A DNA stretch of 5,992 nucleotides from an uncultured Prevotellaceae bacterium (GTDB taxonomy: Bacteria; Bacteroidota; Bacteroidia; Bacteroidales; Muribaculaceae), in NCBI GenBank assembly GCA_937892085.1, contig CALAVD010000247.1, forward strand, positions 1 through 5,992. The letters run 5' to 3'. The notes under the pieces were generated by a model. That model was not told the origin of the DNA, did no database searches, and saw only the letters and a program-made list of their open reading frames with translations. Each line of letters opens with the position of its first letter. Positions within the stretch are counted from its first letter, which is position 1. The position numbers were made by a program, and so were the translations under genes. Below are positions 1 through 5,299 of this stretch, one piece after another.

Positions 1-35
1 TTTAATCGTTTGAATATTTGAATCAGCACAAAATG

Positions 36-51
36 CCACTTTTTAAAGTGG
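36..51 (-). terminator. Possible weak terminator after aroB
   Basis: CCACTTTTTAAAGTGG is an inverted repeat with 7-bp arms (36-42 and 45-51) starting 9 nt past the aroB stop. On the minus-strand transcript it is followed by CATTTTG, only a short U run, and the stem is AT-rich in its inner half. It could mark the operon end but is weak as an intrinsic terminator. Confidence 0.4.
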
Positions 52-60
52 ACTCTTACT

Positions 61-1110
61 TCAAATTCCCATTAGGTCACGATAAATGTCGAGGGCGGCT
101 TTGAGGTCGTCCTCGTTTATTGTGTTGTTGATGGTGGGCGTGCCACATTTTTTTAGCAGTGTGCAATTTATCTCACCTCCACGGCTTTTCTTGTCGTGAT
201 GCATCAGGTCGAGAATTTGGTCGTAGTGGTCGCATGTGATGTGGAATGCGCCATAGTTGTCCTTTACAAAACGGGCGAGCGCATAGAGGTCGCTGCTCGG
301 AAAATTCAGCATAATGTGCGACAGCACGCTCTCCACCACCAGTCCCCACGCTACAGCGTAGCCATGTGGCACGGGTTTGCCGTCGGCAAGTGTCTTGCTC
401 TCAAAAGCGTGGCCCACGGTGTGCCCTAAGTTCAGGGCTTTTCTTATGCCCTGCTCAGTGGGGTCTTTCTTGACGATGTCTTGCTTCACCAGCAACGATT
501 CTTGTAGTAGCTTGAGTAGCAGGTCGTAATCAATGTCTTGAAAGTCGAAGCTCAGCAGTTGCTCAAAACTCTCGTGAGAGTGTAGCATAGCGTGCTTGAC
601 CATCTCGGCGTAGCCCGATTTCAGCTCCTGCTCAGCAAGGGTGGGGAAGAAAATGGTGCTCACTATCACCGCTGTGGCAGGCGCAAAGCAGCCTATCTCG
701 TTCTTCAAGCCATTGAAGTTTATACCAGTTTTGCCTCCCACTGAGGCATCTACCGCTCCAAGCAGTGTGGTAGGCACGTTGATGAAATGGATGCCCCGCT
801 TGAAAGTAGCGGCCGCAAAACCTCCCAAATCGGTGGCCATGCCCCCGCCCAAGATCACGAGCAATGAGTTGCGTGTCGCTCCACAGCGCTCCAGCTCTTG
901 CCACACGTGGGTGAGTGCGTTAAGGTTTTTGTTGTCGTCGCCAGGCGTTGTCTCAATGATGTGGGCGTTGCTAAGGCAAGGCAGTAGCGGTAGCGCCAGT
1001 TGCCGGGTGTTGCTGTCAACAAGTACTGCCACACGATTGTAACTGCCACCCTCAATGATTGAGTTGAGGGTGGCATCTACGTCGTTGCAATATATCACTT
1101 GTTGAGTCAT
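61..1110 (-). CDS. aroB: 3-dehydroquinate synthase
   Basis: AroB converts 3-deoxy-D-arabino-heptulosonate 7-phosphate to 3-dehydroquinate, the second step of the shikimate pathway to aromatic amino acids and folate; it uses NAD+ and a divalent metal. The 349 residues are full length for the family. The NAD-binding G-G-G-M-A-T-D-L-G-G-F block is at 88-98, followed by V-P-T-T-L-L (112-117) and V-D-A-S-V-G-G-K-T-G-I-N (120-131). Expected metal ligands are E169 (S-G-Y-A-E), H230 (L-N-L-G-H-T-V-G-H) and H249 (P-H-G), with D-K-K at 306-308. All key residues are present, so the enzyme should be active. The ATG at 1108-1110 overlaps the TGA of the HAD gene as ATGA, implying translational coupling. 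It is the last gene of the run and is followed by a small hairpin. Confidence 0.97.
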   Translation of the reverse strand: MTQQVIYCNDVDATLNSIIEGGSYNRVAVLVDSNTRQLALPLLPCLSNAHIIETTPGDDNKNLNALTHVWQELERCGATRNSLLVILGGGMATDLGGFAAATFKRGIHFINVPTTLLGAVDASVGGKTGINFNGLKNEIGCFAPATAVIVSTIFFPTLAEQELKSGYAEMVKHAMLHSHESFEQLLSFDFQDIDYDLLLKLLQESLLVKQDIVKKDPTEQGIRKALNLGHTVGHAFESKTLADGKPVPHGYAVAWGLVVESVLSHIMLNFPSSDLYALARFVKDNYGAFHITCDHYDQILDLMHHDKKSRGGEINCTLLKKCGTPTINNTINEDDLKAALDIYRDLMGI

Positions 1111-1844
1111 TGCTCGGTTTTGAAGGCTTCCATGAGCTGAGGCAGGGCTTCAAGCATGGTAGCCATGTCACGATACACCATGTCGGCGCCAGCTTTGTAC
1201 ATATCTTTCTCGGGGATGGGACCGGTGATCACGCCCACGGTGAAACAACCTGCGGTGTGACCTGCCTGCACGCCCAGAGGCGCATTCTCGAGCACGATGC
1301 ACTCGTTGGGCTGGGCATTGATTTTTGCCATAGCCTTCAGGTAAGGCTCTGGATTAGGCTTGCCGCGCTTCACGTCGGCGGCAGTGATGCGTTGTTCGTC
1401 AAAGATGTCGGGATAATCGGTGTCGATGCGGTCGAGCATGGTTTGTGTGCCTGACCCCGTCACCAGCACGCACCTGATGCCCATCTCTTTGAGGGCTCTG
1501 AGCAGTTCGAGTGTGCCAGGAATCATTTCCACGTCGCCAAGTTCGGTGAAATATCGTGTTTTAACTTTGTAGAGGGCTTGTGCCTCGTCGTCGGTGACAT
1601 TCTTGCCGGCACCATTCTTGAATTTCATCTTGATGATGTCGCGTCCTGTCATGCCTTCATACATGTAGAACTCATCGCGTGTACACTTGATTCCGTTCTT
1701 TTTCATCAGTTTCACCCAAGCGCGGGTGTGATTCTTCATTGAGTCGAAAAGCACTCCGTCCATGTCGATGAGTGCCGTGGTAAAGTTGAACGATTTCTTG
1801 CCGGTGTATTTCAGATAGTTGGCAATTGCGTTTTGTTCAGTCAT
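1107..1844 (-). CDS. HAD-superfamily hydrolase, beta-phosphoglucomutase-like
   Basis: This is a cytoplasmic phosphatase or phosphomutase of 245 residues, in the usual size range for the class. Motif I is D27-M-D29-G-V-L-F-D-S (nucleophile and general acid), followed by a helical cap (about 37-105), motif II V-T129-G-S-G, motif III K162 in G-K-P-N-P-E-P-Y, and motif IV E186-N-A-P-L-G-V-Q-A-G. The motif IV pair is E-N where many beta-phosphoglucomutase relatives have E-D. I recall this E-N-A-P-L-G-V form as common in Bacteroidales members, so it is probably a subfamily trait and not decay. The 20-residue extension before motif I also fits that subfamily. The ATG at 1842-1844 follows an A-rich leader with no Shine-Dalgarno. 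Its TGA overlaps the aroB start by 4 nt. The substrate cannot be told from sequence; sugar phosphates are typical. Confidence 0.9.
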   Translation of the reverse strand: MTEQNAIANYLKYTGKKSFNFTTALIDMDGVLFDSMKNHTRAWVKLMKKNGIKCTRDEFYMYEGMTGRDIIKMKFKNGAGKNVTDDEAQALYKVKTRYFTELGDVEMIPGTLELLRALKEMGIRCVLVTGSGTQTMLDRIDTDYPDIFDEQRITAADVKRGKPNPEPYLKAMAKINAQPNECIVLENAPLGVQAGHTAGCFTVGVITGPIPEKDMYKAGADMVYRDMATMLEALPQLMEAFKTEQ

Positions 1845-1876
1845 TTTTTGTTTTGTGGTTTATTATTGTTTGAGTT

Positions 1877-2662
1877 TTAGATTACTGTGATGTGGAAGCA
1901 ACATTGTCCTCGCTCAAAGAGCACAGTGCAGCGTTTCTTCTGCCGGAAGTCGTAGAGTATCTCAGCAAGCACATTGGTGAGGTCTTCTCGGTTGAGGAGG
2001 TAGTCGTTGTTATAGGGCTCATAATGCATCCAGCTCAGGTCGAAGGTGGTGCCGTTCATGTGGCACGAGCGAGGCGATGCGTTGTAGTTGACTTTTGTGA
2101 GTTTGTCAACCGTGAACTGTGAGCGTGTGCAACTGGTCACCACGATGCGATAGGCGCTGCCGCCGCGTGCCTTGATGGTGTCGGCAAAGGCGCAGCCTAT
2201 GTCTTCGAGCAGCTTTGCAGCCTTAGGCACAAGGTAGGGCATGGAGTGTGTGAGGCTGTCGAGATAATAGGCTTCGCAAGTGGCGATTTTCACCATTGGT
2301 TGTCGTAGCCTGTAGGCGTCGTGCAGATTGTTGATGGGTTTTATGCCGTTCTTTTTGGCGTAAGGAAACTGCACGTCGTTAGTGTCGTTGAAAATCTCGA
2401 TGAACTTGCCCTTAGGCGGAAAGGAATAAATGTGGTGAAGCCCGAACTTATCGACTCTGAGAGTGTCGATGCTGTCATGACGGTCTTCAATTTGCGGTGT
2501 CTTGCCCAGCTGAGAGATGTATTTCAGTTGCGACTTGTCGAAATAGTTGTGAAAAGTCTTCTCGGGCTTTTTGTCTTTCTTGCACGACAACAACGACACT
2601 GTGGCGGTCATCGTGAAGACAGCCATTATTAATATAATTGCTCTGTTAGAAAGGGTTTGCAA
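1877..2662 (-). CDS. DUF5715 lipoprotein with M15-peptidase-like motifs
   Basis: This is a 261-residue predicted lipoprotein. The start is taken as TTG at 2660-2662: no ATG lies upstream in frame before the TAA at 2699-2701, and starting at the internal ATG (residue 13) would remove the only N-terminal positive charge. The signal peptide runs through R7 and a hydrophobic core to L-L-S-C with Cys27. Residues 173-209 read I-V-V-T-S-C-T-R180, then a helix-like segment, then S199-C-H201-M-N-G-T-T-F-D208-L, and the protein ends with C-C-F-H257-I-T-V. This matches the layout of VanX/DD-carboxypeptidase M15 enzymes (S-G-Y-R; S-x-H-x-x-G-x-x-x-D; E-x-x-H), with H201, D208 and H257 as candidate zinc ligands. 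The catalytic Glu three residues before the last His is Cys254 here. DUF5715 membership is from memory; peptidase activity is inference. Confidence 0.75.
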   Translation of the reverse strand: MQTLSNRAIILIMAVFTMTATVSLLSCKKDKKPEKTFHNYFDKSQLKYISQLGKTPQIEDRHDSIDTLRVDKFGLHHIYSFPPKGKFIEIFNDTNDVQFPYAKKNGIKPINNLHDAYRLRQPMVKIATCEAYYLDSLTHSMPYLVPKAAKLLEDIGCAFADTIKARGGSAYRIVVTSCTRSQFTVDKLTKVNYNASPRSCHMNGTTFDLSWMHYEPYNNDYLLNREDLTNVLAEILYDFRQKKRCTVLFERGQCCFHITVI

Positions 2663-2698
2663 AGGGTAATGGAAATGAATGGTTGTGTTTGGTGAGAT

Positions 2699-3301
2699 TT
2701 ATTTACCAACGGTTTGGACAAACATGATTCGCTCTTTGTCGCTGAGCTTGAGAATTTGAGGAAGGTTATCCTTGTCAAATCCTGCTCTAACCACAGTTTT
2801 CAGTCCTGCTTGGGCGCAGTAGAGGTAGATGTTTTGCGATGCGGCACCAGCGGTGTAGCCCTGGAACTCGGGTTTGTTCTGCTTGGTGACATCTACAGCC
2901 AGCACGATGTTGATGGGTGCGATGGCGGCGAAGTCCTGCATGGTGCAATACTTGCGGAAGTCGCCGGTATTGACCACGGTGAGGGTGTTAGCGTCGGGGT
3001 TATAGCGGCTCACCTCGGTGGGAGTGATGACATAGAGCACCAGTTCCTGGCGGTTCATGGCAGTGGCGATGGTTCGCTTGCCGTCGTGAGTGACACCCCA
3101 TGCCGCCCAGAGCATGTTGCTCAGGTCTTGTTTGCTAACTGTTTGGTTCTCTTGATAGTCACGGCTCGACTTGCGCTCGCTCATCATTTGCATGAGAGGC
3201 TTGCCACCCGCTACCTGAGGTGTAGGAAGCACCTCAGCCTCAATATTACAACTTGCCATAAGCGAAATAATCCCTAAAAATAAAGTTTTGAAATTTGTCA
3301 T
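2699..3301 (-). CDS. Nitroreductase-family (FMN-dependent) lipoprotein
   Basis: This is a predicted flavin oxidoreductase anchored outside the cytoplasm. ATG at 3299-3301 is preferred over an in-frame TTG seven codons upstream because it leaves the candidate -7 element intact and gives a 200-residue protein with a compact signal: M-T-N-F-K, a hydrophobic core, then L-M-A-S-C with Cys18. The nitroreductase fold is suggested by E-R-K-S-S-R-D (42-48, the FMN-phosphate-binding region of the family), L-S-N-M-L-W-A-A-W-G-V (60-70), M-Q-D-F-A-A-I-A-P (121-129), A-G-A-A-S-Q-N (151-157) and A-G-L-K-T-V-V (165-171). Related Bacteroidales proteins with N-terminal signals are familiar to me, so the secreted location is likely genuine. 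The substrate is unknown. Most nitroreductases are cytosolic and NAD(P)H-dependent, so an exported one would need another electron source. It is followed by the DUF5715 gene after 36 nt. Confidence 0.85.
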   Translation of the reverse strand: MTNFKTLFLGIISLMASCNIEAEVLPTPQVAGGKPLMQMMSERKSSRDYQENQTVSKQDLSNMLWAAWGVTHDGKRTIATAMNRQELVLYVITPTEVSRYNPDANTLTVVNTGDFRKYCTMQDFAAIAPINIVLAVDVTKQNKPEFQGYTAGAASQNIYLYCAQAGLKTVVRAGFDKDNLPQILKLSDKERIMFVQTVGK

Positions 3302-3319
3302 GATTATAAAAAATTTTGA

Positions 3320-3327
3320 CAAAAATA
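3320..3327 (-). promoter_or_regulatory. Candidate -7 promoter element of the nitroreductase operon
   Basis: On the minus strand this reads TATTTTTG, matching the Bacteroidota sigma-ABfr -7 consensus TAnnTTTG. It lies 18 nt upstream of the ATG at 3299-3301, which would give a short 5' leader. The -33 position (about 3341-3350) is a T run with no clean TTTG, so the promoter is plausible but not strong. The large gap to the upstream operon (219 nt, against 4-36 nt elsewhere) supports a new transcript starting here. Confidence 0.45.
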
Positions 3328-3380
3328 ATGAATTTATTTGAAAAAAACGTTCTGTGTGCGTGAATAAAAATTAAAATGAC

Positions 3381-3388
3381 TATTTTTG
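3381..3388 (+). promoter_or_regulatory. Possible plus-strand -7 element reading into the heptamers
   Basis: TATTTTTG fits the Bacteroidota -7 consensus TAnnTTTG. No good TTTG-type -33 element lies 19-21 nt upstream, and there is no plus-strand gene downstream. If used, it would give a non-coding transcript through the heptamer array, antisense to the end of the DUF4298 gene. The match is weak in an AT-rich stretch. Confidence 0.2.
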
Positions 3389-3395
3389 TGCCAAA
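3388..3395. repeat. Left copy of an 8-bp direct repeat flanking the heptamer element
   Basis: GTGCCAAA matches the copy at 3508-3515. It begins five bases before the first heptamer (3395 versus 3400) and overlaps the end of a TAnnTTTG-like motif on the plus strand. Confidence 0.35.
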
Positions 3396-3399
3396 ATCA

Positions 3400-3476
3400 G
3401 TGGAAAGTGAAAGGTGGAAAGTGGAACGTGGAACGTGGAAAGTGGAAGGTGGAAAGTGGAAGGTGGAAAGTGGAAA
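3400..3476. repeat. Heptamer tandem array, 11 copies of GTGGAAN
   Basis: Eleven 7-nt units run without a break of register. Ten are GTGGAA plus a variable last base, and the second (3407-3413, GTGAAAG) differs at one fixed position. The variable bases run A, G, A, C, C, A, G, A, G, A, A. Units 6-7 and 8-9 form an identical 14-mer twice (3435-3448 and 3449-3462), consistent with a recent two-unit duplication. Neither strand of the array gives stop codons, so long open frames across it are spurious. It lies in the gap between the DUF4298 stop and the nitroreductase promoter region. Similar short-heptamer arrays occur in Bacteroidales and cyanobacterial genomes to my recollection, but I cannot name a family. 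Confidence 0.95.
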
Positions 3477-3480
3477 GTTG

Positions 3481-3508
3481 TTCCACGTCTCCCGTTTTAC
3501 GCATCACG
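3481..3508. repeat. Four degenerate heptamers of complementary sense
   Basis: The units are TTCCACG, TCTCCCG, TTTTACG and CATCACG in strict 7-nt register, with consensus TTTCACG and CG fixed at the end of each. The first unit is the reverse complement of CGTGGAA, which spans the junctions of the main array. GTTCCACGT at 3480-3488 pairs perfectly with ACGTGGAAC at 3426-3434 (9 bp). This block therefore forms a decayed inverted arm of the same repeat. In RNA made from the minus strand, the nearest fold is GTGGAA, a 5-nt loop, TTCCAC (3486 down to about 3470). Confidence 0.7.
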
Positions 3509-3515
3509 TGCCAAA
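3508..3515. repeat. Right copy of an 8-bp direct repeat flanking the heptamer element
   Basis: GTGCCAAA here repeats the GTGCCAAA at 3388-3395. The two copies bracket the whole heptamer element, as a target-site duplication would. An 8-bp match within a few hundred bases can also arise by chance, and the element has no inverted termini, so an insertion origin is only a suggestion. Confidence 0.35.
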
Positions 3516-3520
3516 GGCAG

Positions 3521-3826
3521 TTAGTCGTGGCGGAGGTGGGTGGCGACGATTTCGAGCATCTGTGCTTGGAGTTCGCGATTGGTATCAACCACGTTCCAGA
3601 TGCCGTCCTCGCTCAAGACACCACATTTCAAGTCTTTAGGCAGGTGTCCTGCCTCGCTGTCGTTGAAGTCTTGCTGCCACTCGTCGCTCACCAGATAGTC
3701 GTCGATAGCCTCTATCGATTCCATCGCCTCGGTGTAGAGGTCGAGGGCATCGCTCAAGGCCTTGACTGCTGCACTGGCTTTGTCGAGGTGTTCTTCCATC
3801 GCTTTAATTCTTTCAATCTGTTGCAT
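3521..3826 (-). CDS. DUF4298 family protein
   Basis: This small soluble protein of 101 residues belongs to an uncharacterised family. The ATG at 3824-3826 (M-Q-Q-I-E-R-I) is chosen; an in-frame TTG 11 codons upstream would overlap the previous gene and adds nothing family-like. Residues 4-43 form a likely amphipathic or coiled-coil helix (E-R-I-K-A-M-E-E-H-L and onward). The DUF4298 signature follows: Y44-L-V-S47-D-E-W50, an acidic D-F-N-D-S-E stretch, then G60-H-L-P-K-D-L-K and C-G-V-L-S-E-D-G-I-W to residue 77, and a final helix. The start lies 4 nt after the stop of the 107-aa gene, so the two are probably translated from one message. No catalytic residues are evident and I would not assign a function. 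Confidence 0.85.
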   Translation of the reverse strand: MQQIERIKAMEEHLDKASAAVKALSDALDLYTEAMESIEAIDDYLVSDEWQQDFNDSEAGHLPKDLKCGVLSEDGIWNVVDTNRELQAQMLEIVATHLRHD

Positions 3827-3830
3827 AGTG

Positions 3831-4154
3831 TTATAGTTTTGTGGTGGTTTTTCTTGCAAAATTGAGTTTCAGTACTGCCACTTCATCGCCCTTGTGAGCA
3901 GCCTCAACACCAGCCGCTTTGTGCAGTGCCATGAACTGTTCGCGAGAAGAGGCCTCAAGAAAAGCCTGCACTACTTGCTCCAAACTTGTGGAGTCTGTCA
4001 CGCACAGAGGCACAGGCACGTAGATGGTGTTGCCAAGTTCGCGGTCAAACGGCTCAATGGAAATTAGAGCGTCCTCATCGCTGACAGTGGTGATGTGGTT
4101 GATAAATACATCGCCATTGCTAAGAATGGTGTAGTTAGAGATATATCGCTTCAT
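3831..4154 (-). CDS. Conserved hypothetical protein, 107 aa, cytoplasmic
   Basis: I do not recognise a named family. The ATG at 4152-4154 starts a 107-residue protein with no signal peptide or membrane segment. The N-terminal half (M-K-R-Y-I-S-N-Y-T-I, then alternating strands to G-N-T-I-Y-V-P about residues 41-47) looks like short beta strands with turns. Residues about 57-82 look helical, and 90-98 form a last strand (E-V-A-V-L-K-L-N-F). The N-terminal pattern, 'K-x-x-x-x-N-Y-x-I-x-x-x-G' then a segment ending in V-P, faintly resembles the small beta domain that opens amidohydrolases just before their P-G-x-I-D-x-H motif. No catalytic His motif follows, so this is only a structural hint. 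The tight spacing (17 nt after DUF4296, 4 nt before DUF4298) supports a real gene in this operon. Confidence 0.75.
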   Translation of the reverse strand: MKRYISNYTILSNGDVFINHITTVSDEDALISIEPFDRELGNTIYVPVPLCVTDSTSLEQVVQAFLEASSREQFMALHKAAGVEAAHKGDEVAVLKLNFARKTTTKL

Positions 4155-4171
4155 CTTGCAAGTTGTGTGAG

Positions 4172-5272
4172 TTATTTCTCAGCGGGTCGTGGCATATGGG
4201 TAGCGTTGGGGTTAGGAATCATGTTGCGTCTTGGAGTTGACGACTTGTTGAGCCCCGGTTTTGGCTTGAAGGAACCGGGGACTTGCCGCCCAGGAAAAGA
4301 GTTGCTGTTAGTTGGAGTGTTGCCACGTTGTTGAGGTAGCGGCTGTGGTTGTGATGACGGTTGTCTTGGATAGGTAGTGGCGCTTGGTTGTGGAGGAGTG
4401 CCGGCTTGTTGTATCGCTTCTTGCTTCTCTTTTTCAGCTTCCATTATAGCTTTAGGCCCCACAAGGCGTTGCGAGATAGTGCTGTAGGAGTTTGGGTTAA
4501 AGTGTGTGCGCAGCAAGTAGGTGCTATCAATGTATGTAATGCCGAGAGGTCGCGTTTTATATTTTATGAAGCCGTAAATGCGCTTGATGACCTTTGACGA
4601 GTCGCCTTGAATGACGTGCTCTGTCCATCCGTTGGCTTGGGCAGTTCGGTTAATGTAAGAAGTGCAGCCGTCGTTATAGTCGATGGCAACAAGCATAGTG
4701 ATGGAATTGCCCGAGTTTATCATTTTTAGGCACAGGGTATATTTGTCTCCTTTGCGGCTGTCATTGTCGGGTGTGTAGTCAAACTTTATGAAACCATTAC
4801 GCATGGCATTTGTTAAAATCCATTGCTGTGGTTCTTTCCACACGTTGGCGCTATCGCCTTGATTGGGGAAAGTGCGCTTTTTGGTTTGCTGGTCATAACC
4901 GTTAAAGTTGTTTCCAGGTGTGTTAGAGTGCACGGCTTTACCATGATTGTTCTCCTTCTCAAGAATTTCAATGGCTTTGTCGTGAACTTCGGTGTAGATT
5001 TTAAGGTTGTGAGCATACCACACAAGTGAAGAGTCATACATTTCCAGGTCGGCGCCATATTTCTTGAGAATCGACTGCTTGAGCAGCAGCTTCGAGGAGT
5101 CATCGGGAAACATGTCGGCATTCTGCTCCATGAAGGATTGGGCTTTGGCAAAATCGGCAAGCACATGCGCCATGTCTTTCTCTTTGATAACCCCATCAGG
5201 AGCCTTGCTGCAGCCATTGAACAAGGCAGCGACAATCATCAGCGAGATTATGATGGATAGCGATTTGCGCAT
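4172..5272 (-). CDS. DUF4296 domain lipoprotein
   Basis: This is a predicted membrane-anchored lipoprotein of 366 residues with no known biochemical role. ATG at 5270-5272 is preferred over the upstream in-frame TTG at 5285-5287 because it gives a clean signal peptide: M-R-K, a hydrophobic core, then lipobox L-F-N-G-C with Cys21. Residues about 27-106 match my memory of DUF4296, with K-D-M-A-H-V-L-A-D (32-40), an I-L-K-K-Y segment (68-72) and S-S-L-V-W-Y (81-86). Residues about 145-270 are rich in alternating hydrophobic residues and aromatics and look like a beta-rich extracytoplasmic domain. Residues about 292-366 are a Pro/Gln/Ser/Asn-rich low-complexity tail. The residues after Cys21 (S-K-A-P-D) show no obvious acidic surface-export signal, so a periplasm-facing anchor is likely. 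It sits between lspA and a 107-residue unknown (17-nt gap). The family call is firm for the N-terminal third; the function is unknown. Confidence 0.85.
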   Translation of the reverse strand: MRKSLSIIISLMIVAALFNGCSKAPDGVIKEKDMAHVLADFAKAQSFMEQNADMFPDDSSKLLLKQSILKKYGADLEMYDSSLVWYAHNLKIYTEVHDKAIEILEKENNHGKAVHSNTPGNNFNGYDQQTKKRTFPNQGDSANVWKEPQQWILTNAMRNGFIKFDYTPDNDSRKGDKYTLCLKMINSGNSITMLVAIDYNDGCTSYINRTAQANGWTEHVIQGDSSKVIKRIYGFIKYKTRPLGITYIDSTYLLRTHFNPNSYSTISQRLVGPKAIMEAEKEKQEAIQQAGTPPQPSATTYPRQPSSQPQPLPQQRGNTPTNSNSFPGRQVPGSFKPKPGLNKSSTPRRNMIPNPNATHMPRPAEK

Positions 5273-5299
5273 AGCTTCAAAGTGCAAGTGTTATATGAG

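Noticed and set aside
2714..3277. Long plus-strand open frame (187 codons) opposite the nitroreductase gene
   Set aside because: It is a shadow of a gene with clear family motifs on the other strand, and its translation has no recognisable domain or start context.
3299..3322. TTG at 3320-3322 as start of the nitroreductase
   Set aside because: It would overlap the candidate -7 element, and the ATG at 3299-3301 already gives a complete lipoprotein signal peptide.
3429..3488. Heptamer hairpin as an intrinsic terminator for the DUF4298 operon
   Set aside because: A hairpin is possible in the minus-strand RNA, but no U tract follows it; the downstream sequence is more TTTCCAC repeats.
3400..3508. 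CRISPR array
   Set aside because: Units are 7 nt with no spacers, there are no 20-40 nt repeats, and no cas genes are in the window.
3824..3859. TTG at 3857-3859 as start of the DUF4298 protein
   Set aside because: It overlaps the end of the upstream gene and adds residues with no family match. The ATG at 3824-3826 gives the expected N-terminus.
3376..3865. Plus-strand open frames of 87 and 159 codons and a minus-strand frame of 63 codons across the heptamer array
   Set aside because: The heptamer has no stop in any frame on either strand, so it lengthens frames by chance. The predicted proteins are repeat-like or antisense to DUF4298 and match no family.
5270..5287. TTG at 5285-5287 as start of the DUF4296 lipoprotein
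   Set aside because: It places acidic and His residues before M-R-K. The ATG at 5270-5272 gives a standard signal peptide.
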